From the NCBI GenBank assembly GCA_947453875.1, contig CANGIH010000053.1, forward strand, positions 1-10,183: a stretch of DNA of 10,183 nt, given 5' to 3'. A model generated the notes under the pieces. It saw nothing but the letters and a program-made list of their open reading frames with translations, was not told where the DNA came from and did not search any database. The stretch's first letter is position 1. Each line of letters opens with the position of its first letter. Position numbers and translations under genes: made by a program. The stretch comes from Planctomycetaceae bacterium (GTDB lineage: Bacteria > Planctomycetota > Planctomycetia > Pirellulales > UBA1268). Shown here piece after piece: positions 5,815 through 10,183 of this stretch.

Positions 5815-6576
5815 ATGGCGACCATCGCCACGGATGCATCGGCTTCCAGTTCGGGCCGCCCGGCGGCGATCGTAATCGGCGCTTCCTCCGGGATCGGCGC
5901 CGCGCTGGCGATCCGCCTCGCTGCCAGCGGCTACCGGCTCGGTATCGCAGCCAGGCGAACCGACCTCCTCGAAGCCGTCGCAGCAAGGATGCAGACCCCG
6001 GCACTCTGCCGGGGAATCGACCTGCGCGATCCCGAGGGGGCGCGTCTGCAGATGCGTTCGCTCATGGATGAGATGGGCGGGGTCGAGCTGGTTGTGATCG
6101 CCGCCGGCGTAGGTCATGAGAATCCGACGCTTCTCTGGCCCCCCGAGGCGGAGACGATCGCGGTCAATGTTGCCGGGTTCGCTGCCATCGCCACGCTCGC
6201 CTTCGAGTGGTTCGCAGCCGGCGGCCGGGGGCATCTGGTCGGGATCTCGTCGATCGCCGCCATCCGCGGACATGGCGACGCCCCCGCCTATGGCGCCTCG
6301 AAGGCCTTTGTCGCCAGCTACCTCGCCGCCCTGCGCCAGAAGGCCGCCAATCGCCGGCTCCCGATCTGCGTCACCGACATCCAGGCCGGATTCGTCGATA
6401 CGGCGATGGCAAAGGGCGAAGGGCTCTTTTGGGTCGCTCCGGTCGAACTGGCCGCGGCGCAGATCCTCGCCACCATCCGGGCGCGGCGGCCGCATGCGTA
6501 CGTGACGCGACGGTGGCGGTTGATCGCCTGGCTCCTCCGCGCGATGCCGGAATGGGTCTACAACCGCCTCGCCTGA
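5815..6576 (+). CDS. Short-chain dehydrogenase/reductase (SDR) family oxidoreductase
   Basis: A 253-residue classical SDR, probably cytosolic and NADP(H)-preferring. The Rossmann glycine motif is GASSGIG (22-28); Arg47-Arg48 after beta-2 favours the NADP phosphate. The NAG-like element is AAGVG and the structural Asn is in NVAG (N118). The catalytic set is Ser146 (in ISSIAAI), Tyr159 and Lys163 (YGASK). The C-terminal region has a hydrophobic, basic tail (RRWRLIAWLLRAMPEWVYNRL) that could dock on a membrane, as in several lipid- or steroid-type SDRs. ATG 5815 follows GGAGGGG (5800-5806) with an 8-nt gap; GTG 5812 directly before it is an alternative. The substrate cannot be read from the sequence. 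It lies downstream of the DUF1254 gene and converges with the alkyltransferase gene. Confidence 0.93.
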   Translation: MATIATDASASSSGRPAAIVIGASSGIGAALAIRLAASGYRLGIAARRTDLLEAVAARMQTPALCRGIDLRDPEGARLQMRSLMDEMGGVELVVIAAGVGHENPTLLWPPEAETIAVNVAGFAAIATLAFEWFAAGGRGHLVGISSIAAIRGHGDAPAYGASKAFVASYLAALRQKAANRRLPICVTDIQAGFVDTAMAKGEGLFWVAPVELAAAQILATIRARRPHAYVTRRWRLIAWLLRAMPEWVYNRLA

Positions 6577-6596
6577 GCGATCGGGCGGGGGGTGAG

Positions 6597-6626
6597 GATC
6601 GCCGCTGCGGATCGCTTCGCGGCATC
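6597..6626. terminator. Stem-loop between convergent SDR and alkyltransferase genes
   Basis: GAT-C-GCCGC (6597-6605) pairs with GCGGC-ATC (6619-6626): eight base pairs with one bulged C and a 13-nt loop. It lies in the 65-nt gap between two gene ends. No T-run accompanies it, so termination is only suggested by position. Confidence 0.3.
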
Positions 6627-6641
6627 GCCACTTTCGGGCCG

Positions 6642-7199
6642 TCAAGACCGCCGTCGGCTCGCTTGCACGGCGGTGGCCCGCTGCTCGTGGCGGAGGAGCC
6701 AGGCTTTCGCCTCCGTCCCGGCCGCGAAGCCGGTGAGCGAGCCGTCTCCGCCGATCACCCGATGGCAGGGGACGACGATCGGAATCGGGTTGCGGCCGTT
6801 GGCACTCCCCACCGCCCGGGCCTTGCGGGCGTCGCCGAGCCGACAGGCCTGTTCGCCGTAGCTGATCGTGGTTCCGAACGGGATGCCGCGGAGCACCTCC
6901 CAGGCGGCGAGCTGAAAGGGGGTGCCGAGGAGATCGAGCGGGAGATCGAAGGTCGCGCGCGTGCCGGCGAAATACTCGCCGAGTTGCTCGGCGGCGGCCC
7001 GGAGCACCGTGTCGGGATCGACGTCCTCCTGGCCCTGTCCCGGAGCGGGGGAGCGGGAAGAAGACGGAATCTGTCGCGGTTGGTGACCCCGCTCCCCCGG
7101 CCAGACCACGGCCCGCACACCGCGCGACGACGCGACCACCGTGAGCTCACCGATCGGCGTGGCGAGGAGCGTCTGCTTGGGTTCGGGGGGGGCGAGCAT
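6642..7199 (-). CDS. ogt: Methylated-DNA--protein-cysteine S-methyltransferase (O6-alkylguanine repair)
   Basis: A 185-residue suicide DNA-repair protein that moves the alkyl group of O6-alkylguanine onto its own cysteine. The active-site PCHRVIGG has Cys145; the arginine-finger helix reads RKARAVGSANGRNP (125-138). GTPFQLAAWEVLRGIPFGTT (92-111) and YGEQACRLG (114-122) form the wHTH-like DNA-binding part, and GFAAGTEAKAWLLRHE (157-172) the usual C-terminus. The N-terminal domain (8-90) carries a low-complexity Pro/Ser/Gln insertion at about 36-60. The frame runs open far upstream on the minus strand, but that overlaps the P450 gene in another frame; ATG 7199 gives the family length. It begins 41 nt after the P450 stop, so the two are probably one transcript. 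ogt versus ada-C/MGMT naming is a convention here. Confidence 0.93.
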   Translation of the reverse strand: MLAPPEPKQTLLATPIGELTVVASSRGVRAVVWPGERGHQPRQIPSSSRSPAPGQGQEDVDPDTVLRAAAEQLGEYFAGTRATFDLPLDLLGTPFQLAAWEVLRGIPFGTTISYGEQACRLGDARKARAVGSANGRNPIPIVVPCHRVIGGDGSLTGFAAGTEAKAWLLRHEQRATAVQASRRRS

Positions 7200-7202
7200 G
7201 GT

Positions 7203-7216
7203 GATGCCCGGGCATC
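7203..7216. promoter_or_regulatory. Perfect 14-bp palindrome between the P450 and alkyltransferase genes
   Basis: GATGCCCGGGCATC reads the same on both strands and sits 3 nt upstream of the alkyltransferase ATG, within the 41-nt gap after the P450 stop. It could hide the start codon region in an RNA hairpin, or be a protein-binding site; it may also be chance in GC-rich DNA. Confidence 0.35.
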
Positions 7217-7240
7217 GTGCCGGTTGGCTCCCCAAGCTCT

Positions 7241-8398
7241 TCAGGAACGGGCCGGTCGCGGCAGGGGATGGAGCCGCACGGTGAGCGCGTCGTAGCCGAG
7301 CGTACGGGAGTAGGCGGCGGATTTTTCCACCCGGTCGCGTTTCGAGACCGGTTCGATCCGCTCCACCCGGCGGCACAAGGCGCCGAGCAGCGACTTCATC
7401 ACCGTCCGCGAATGGGCGGCGCCGAGGCAGAGATGGGGGCCGAATCCAAACGAGACGTGGGGGTTGGGGCGACGGTCGAGGCGGATCGCGAGCGGATCGT
7501 CGAACACTGAGCCATCGAGGTTGGCAGAGGCCCATCCGAGCGAGACCCGGCCCCCCGGCTCGACGGCGACCCCATGGACGTCGGTCGTCACCGGGCAGAC
7601 GCGGCCGATGTGTGTCAGCGGCATGAACACCCGGAAAAATTCCTCGGAGGCGTGGATGACGCGGCCGGGATCGTCACGGAGGAAGGTGAAGTCGGCCGGT
7701 GCCGCGGCGAGATGGCCGATCGCACAGGCGATCGAATGGATGATCGTGTCGCGACCACCTGCGAAGGCGAGGTTGGCAAAGCCGAGCATCTCGTCCCGCG
7801 ACAGCGGCCGGCCACGGAAGGACGCCCTCGTGAGAATGCTGAAAAAGTCGTCGCCGGGGGTGGCCTCGGCCCGGTCGAATCGGGAGTTGAGATAGTCCTC
7901 GAGCTGGCGGGATTTCTTCAGGCCGTCGTCGCCGTGAAAGACGTGTACGCCCCAGCCGATCCAGATATCGGCCTCAGCGTCAGGAACGTCGAGAAGGACG
8001 GTGAGGGCACGCGACTGGAGCGGTAGGGCGAAGCCCTCGACGATCTCGATCGTGTCCAGGGCGAGGGCTTCATCGAGCAATCGCTCGACGATCGCGTCGA
8101 TCCGTCCGACGAACGCCGGCTGCTTGGCGCGGAGAAACAACGGCTCGACGAGGGCCCGATAGTCTTCATGGTCGGGGGGATCGACCTCGATCGGCAATTG
8201 GCGGACGCTGCGGAGCTGTTCCTCCGATGGGATCGGCACCCGGAAGGGGGCGTCGGAGCTGAAGGTTATCCAGTCCTTGGCGGCCCGACGCACCTCCTCG
8301 TGGCGGAGGAGCATGGGGATCTGTTCCCCCTGGAACGGGCAGCGGAGAACACCCTCCGACTCACGGGCCTTGCGGAATGGATCGTCGATTGCGGTCAT
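7241..8398 (-). CDS. Cytochrome P450 (bacterial soluble type)
   Basis: A 385-residue haem monooxygenase, shorter than the usual 400-residue bacterial P450s, with no membrane anchor. Landmarks: EVDPPDHEDYRALVEPLF (71-88, the C-helix region contacting haem), the I-helix oxygen-activation motif AFAGGRDTI (211-219, acid-alcohol pair Asp217-Thr218), the K-helix E-x-x-R (Glu253, Arg256), and the haem-binding loop FGFGPHLCLGAAHSR (317-331) with axial Cys324. It needs a ferredoxin and reductase; neither is adjacent. Substrate unknown. ATG 8398 has no obvious Shine-Dalgarno and lies 32 nt past the 3' end of the tRNA gene. The alkyltransferase gene follows after 41 nt. Intact by motif content. Confidence 0.95.
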   Translation of the reverse strand: MTAIDDPFRKARESEGVLRCPFQGEQIPMLLRHEEVRRAAKDWITFSSDAPFRVPIPSEEQLRSVRQLPIEVDPPDHEDYRALVEPLFLRAKQPAFVGRIDAIVERLLDEALALDTIEIVEGFALPLQSRALTVLLDVPDAEADIWIGWGVHVFHGDDGLKKSRQLEDYLNSRFDRAEATPGDDFFSILTRASFRGRPLSRDEMLGFANLAFAGGRDTIIHSIACAIGHLAAAPADFTFLRDDPGRVIHASEEFFRVFMPLTHIGRVCPVTTDVHGVAVEPGGRVSLGWASANLDGSVFDDPLAIRLDRRPNPHVSFGFGPHLCLGAAHSRTVMKSLLGALCRRVERIEPVSKRDRVEKSAAYSRTLGYDALTVRLHPLPRPARS

Positions 8399-8430
8399 GG
8401 ACGGACCGTGGTCGCGAGGGCGAGGGTGAG

Positions 8431-8501
8431 TTACCCGGCTAGGATTCGAACCTAGACAAAGGGAACCAAAATCCCTTGTGCTACCGTTACACCACCGGGT
8501 A
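8431..8501 (-). tRNA. tRNA-Gln (anticodon TTG)
   Basis: On the minus strand all arms fold. Acceptor stem TACCCGG/CCGGGTA (8495-8501 with 8432-8438), a 3-bp D stem (GTG/CAC), anticodon stem AGGGA/TCCCT with loop TTTTGGT giving anticodon TTG, and T arm CTAGG-TTCGAAT-CCTAG. The U1-A72 pair is typical of bacterial tRNA-Gln. The discriminator is A, and CCA is not encoded (CTC follows). It lies between rex and the P450 gene, all on the same strand. Confidence 0.97.
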
Positions 8502-8553
8502 GTGGATGCCCCGAATCATACCCCATCGGCGACGGGGAAAAGGGGGAGGGCCT

Positions 8554-9261
8554 TCAGCCCGATCCCGGCTCGGCTGGCGGCGGCTCCGCCACGGCCTTGG
8601 CCAGTTTATTGGTGACCGCGAAGGAGAGTTGCTCCAGTTCGATCGCCAGATCGACCGCGACGGTCTGCACGTGCGGGGGAAGCGCGAGTGTCACCGGGGC
8701 GAAGTTGACGATCCCCTCGATCCCCGCCGCCACGAGTCGATCCGCCACCTCCTGGGCCCGCTCTGCCGGCACGACGATCATCCCCAGCCTGATTCCCTTC
8801 TCCCGGACGACCCGTGGCAGGTCGTCGATGTGGCGGATCACGAGCCCCTGCACCGTCCCGCCGACCTTCGCCGGATCGGCGTCGAACGCCGCCTCGATCG
8901 TGAAGTTCTGGCGGCCGAAGCCCCGGTAGCCGAGCAGTGCCTGCCCGAGGTTGCCCGCCCCCACCATCACCACCGGCCAGCGGTGGTTGGTGCCAAGGAT
9001 GTCGCGCATGGCGTGGATCAGTTCGTCGCACCGGTAGCCGACGCCGGGATAGCCGAACTGCCCGAAGAACCCCAGGTCTTTCCGGACCTGGGCGTCGCTG
9101 AACCCGAGCAGGGCACCGAGCTGGCCCGATGAGATCGTCTGCTGCCCTGAGGCCTGGAGCCGCTGAAGCTCGCGCAGATAGAGGCTCAGCCGGCTGACCA
9201 CGACCTTCGGCACCGACTGGTCGGACGGCGGGTCGCCGGACGGGATACGCGAGTCGGGCAT
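8554..9261 (-). CDS. rex: Redox-sensing transcriptional repressor Rex
   Basis: A 235-residue repressor that senses the NADH/NAD+ ratio and controls fermentation, respiration and related genes; a homodimer whose DNA binding is released by NADH. Winged-helix domain: VPKVVVSRLSLYLRELQRL (17-35), ISSGQLGALLGFSDAQVRKD (43-62) and LGFFGQFGYPGVGY (63-76). Rossmann domain: VVMVGAGNLGQALL (97-110) with the dinucleotide motif GAGNLG, FDADP (126-130), and the C-terminal domain-swap helix region LEQLSFAVTNKLAK. The frame is open upstream to 9546, but that extension is low-complexity; ATG 9261 gives the family length plus a short Pro/Ser-rich N-terminal tail. No ribosome binding site is visible. I find no clear Rex operator (TTGTGA-type palindrome) in the window. 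Confidence 0.96.
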   Translation of the reverse strand: MPDSRIPSGDPPSDQSVPKVVVSRLSLYLRELQRLQASGQQTISSGQLGALLGFSDAQVRKDLGFFGQFGYPGVGYRCDELIHAMRDILGTNHRWPVVMVGAGNLGQALLGYRGFGRQNFTIEAAFDADPAKVGGTVQGLVIRHIDDLPRVVREKGIRLGMIVVPAERAQEVADRLVAAGIEGIVNFAPVTLALPPHVQTVAVDLAIELEQLSFAVTNKLAKAVAEPPPAEPGSG

Positions 9262-9656
9262 GGGCGTCGACGCTGGGGGGGACGGACCGCGAGGGAACTC
9301 TACCCCCGGCCAACCCGGCCCCGCAACGCGGTGCGGACGTCGATCCGGCTGAGCAACGCCCTTGAAACCTCGTCCCGGCAAGGCTCTTGAGCCGGGGCGG
9401 CGGGTCTCGACGCCGTATTCCCGCTGGGAGGACGGCCATCGGACCGTCACCGAGGGGCGATCGGGGAGAGGGACACTGTCAATTTGTAGCGACTGTAGCG
9501 TCGCTGTGACTCTGGAAAAGCGAGAGCGACTGCGTGGAGTGGTCAACCTGCGGGGGATTTATGGCCGATCTTTGAGAAGCGTGGGAAAGGCTGCACCCAC
9601 GTCCCCCAAAAGTTTCGTTCCTTTTTTCAGGAGTCGCCCCGTGAGGGGCGGCATGC
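9262..9656. other. Divergent intergenic region between rex and the YTV-repeat gene
   Basis: These 395 nt hold no convincing gene. Visible elements are an inverted repeat AGCGAC-N6-GTCGCT (9488-9505) and a T-run (about 9622-9627) not preceded by a hairpin. A ribosome binding site GAGGGG (9643-9648) serves the gene at 9657. Promoters for both flanking genes should be here, but I cannot place them with confidence. Confidence 0.5.
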
Positions 9657-10183
9657 ATGAAGACCACGTGGCTGAGTTGGCTGCTGGCCATCGCTTGGAT
9701 CGTGTCGCCGGTACTCCGCGCCGACGACTCGATCTCCGGGCTGGCTGGTGAAGACTGTCCCGAGGCCGCCCACAGCGTTCTTTCCGGCGACCATGCCGGT
9801 GAGGCCCCTGTCGTCGGCGCGACCGGAGACGGTGGGATCATCGAGGACGGGGCCGTCATCGAGGGCGCTTCTGCCCCTTGCGGTCCCACCCGGACGGTTC
9901 GCGACACCGTCTGGGAGCGTCAGGAGATCACCTGCTACAAGACGATGTGCGAGCGCATCATCGAGCAGAAGGAGATCGACTGCGTCCGCTACGAGACGGA
10001 GCGGTCGTTCAAGGAGGTCGAATACACCGTCACCAAGCCGGTATGGGAGACCCGCTCGAAGATCGTCAACTACACCGTCTCCAAGCCGGTGTGGGAGACC
10101 GTCACCAAGGAGATCCCGTACACGGTCTGCAAGCCGGTGTACGAGACCCGCGAGCAGACCTACACGGTCTGCAAGCCGGTCTA
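9657..10183 (+). CDS. Secreted YTV-repeat protein (partial, runs off the right edge)
   Basis: The first 175 codons are present. A signal peptide is clear: MKTTW, a hydrophobic core (LLAIAWIVSPV) and probable cleavage after LRA (residue 22). An acidic, Gly/Ala-rich stretch follows (23-75), then a charged region with regularly placed cysteines (EITCYKTMCERIIEQ, then EIDCVRYE). After these come tandem YTV-x-KPV-W/Y-ET repeats. This is the Pfam YTV family, a planctomycete hallmark; such proteins have been linked to the Rhodopirellula cell wall. ATG 9657 has GAGGGG at an 8-nt distance; an ATG 4 nt earlier is out of frame. The role is likely structural at the cell surface, by inference, with Cys positions suggesting disulfide cross-linking. 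Confidence 0.9.
   Translation, partial: MKTTWLSWLLAIAWIVSPVLRADDSISGLAGEDCPEAAHSVLSGDHAGEAPVVGATGDGGIIEDGAVIEGASAPCGPTRTVRDTVWERQEITCYKTMCERIIEQKEIDCVRYETERSFKEVEYTVTKPVWETRSKIVNYTVSKPVWETVTKEIPYTVCKPVYETREQTYTVCKPV
10023..10183 (+). repeat. Tandem YTV-coding repeats
   Basis: Four in-frame units begin at 10023, 10071, 10119 and 10161 (16, 16, 14 and a cut-off number of codons). Each starts TAC ACC/ACG GTC and encodes YTV[TSC]KPV[WY]. Cys appears at the variable fourth position only in the later units. The array continues beyond the window. Confidence 0.9.

Noticed and set aside
5761..6645. 294-codon minus-strand frame opposite the SDR gene
   Set aside because: The plus strand carries all SDR catalytic motifs; the opposite frame is Arg/Gly/Pro-rich without any domain.
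7200..7535. Upstream extension of the alkyltransferase frame
   Set aside because: It runs antiphase through the end of the P450 gene and is Arg/Pro-rich; ATG 7199 gives normal length.
8431..8501. tRNA-Gln as an attachment site of an integrated element
   Set aside because: I see no direct repeat of the tRNA 3' end elsewhere in the window and no integrase; the neighbours look like core genes.
9477..9482. TTGACA (minus strand) as a -35 box for rex
   Set aside because: No -10-like hexamer at a 16-18 nt spacing; the sequence there is GC-rich.
9262..9546. N-terminal extension of Rex to 9546
   Set aside because: Pro/Arg-rich, unlike any Rex N-terminus; the conserved winged helix begins shortly after ATG 9261.

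Overview
The window reads as the chromosome of a GC-rich planctomycete, most likely of the Rhodopirellula/Pirellula type. The best clue is the right-edge gene, a secreted protein with tandem 'YTV-x-KPV' repeats (Pfam YTV family, first described from Pirellula). GC-rich codon use, many genes without a Shine-Dalgarno sequence, and a C-terminal scrap resembling the sialate O-acetylesterases common in this phylum fit the same picture. No rRNA, CRISPR array, insertion sequence or integrase gene is visible.

Left part (1 to about 2700), accessory. The main observation here is a pair of integron-type attC recombination sites (121-209 and 698-826). Each has paired R''/R' core boxes and a long imperfect stem, and together they bracket an ASCH-domain gene (224-703) as a gene cassette. 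A third, degenerate attC-like inverted repeat (1120-1202) follows the next small gene (871-1116, two membrane segments). Further on are a four-helix membrane protein (1244-1639), a stretch that looks like the relic of a larger exported protein (about 1653-1916), and a three-helix membrane protein with a soluble C-terminal domain (1920-2543). With no integrase in view, this is either part of a sedentary chromosomal integron or an integrase-less attC cluster (CALIN).

Middle (2774-6576), housekeeping and metabolic. pdxH (pyridoxamine/pyridoxine 5'-phosphate oxidase) converges on yqgE (YqgE/AlgH family), with a shared hairpin between them. After a 309-nt intergenic stretch carrying a striking 8+8 inverted repeat come a DUF1254/DUF1214 protein and an SDR oxidoreductase on the + strand.

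Right part (6642-9261), all on the minus strand. In transcription order: rex (NADH-responsive repressor), tRNA-Gln(UUG), a bacterial soluble cytochrome P450, and an O6-alkylguanine-DNA alkyltransferase (ogt/MGMT type) 41 nt after the P450. The last two probably form an operon. A 395-nt divergent intergenic region separates rex from the YTV-repeat gene (9657 to the window end, partial).

No single biochemical pathway ties the region together. Most genes from 2774 on are ordinary core functions. The unusual biology is the gene-cassette array at the left.
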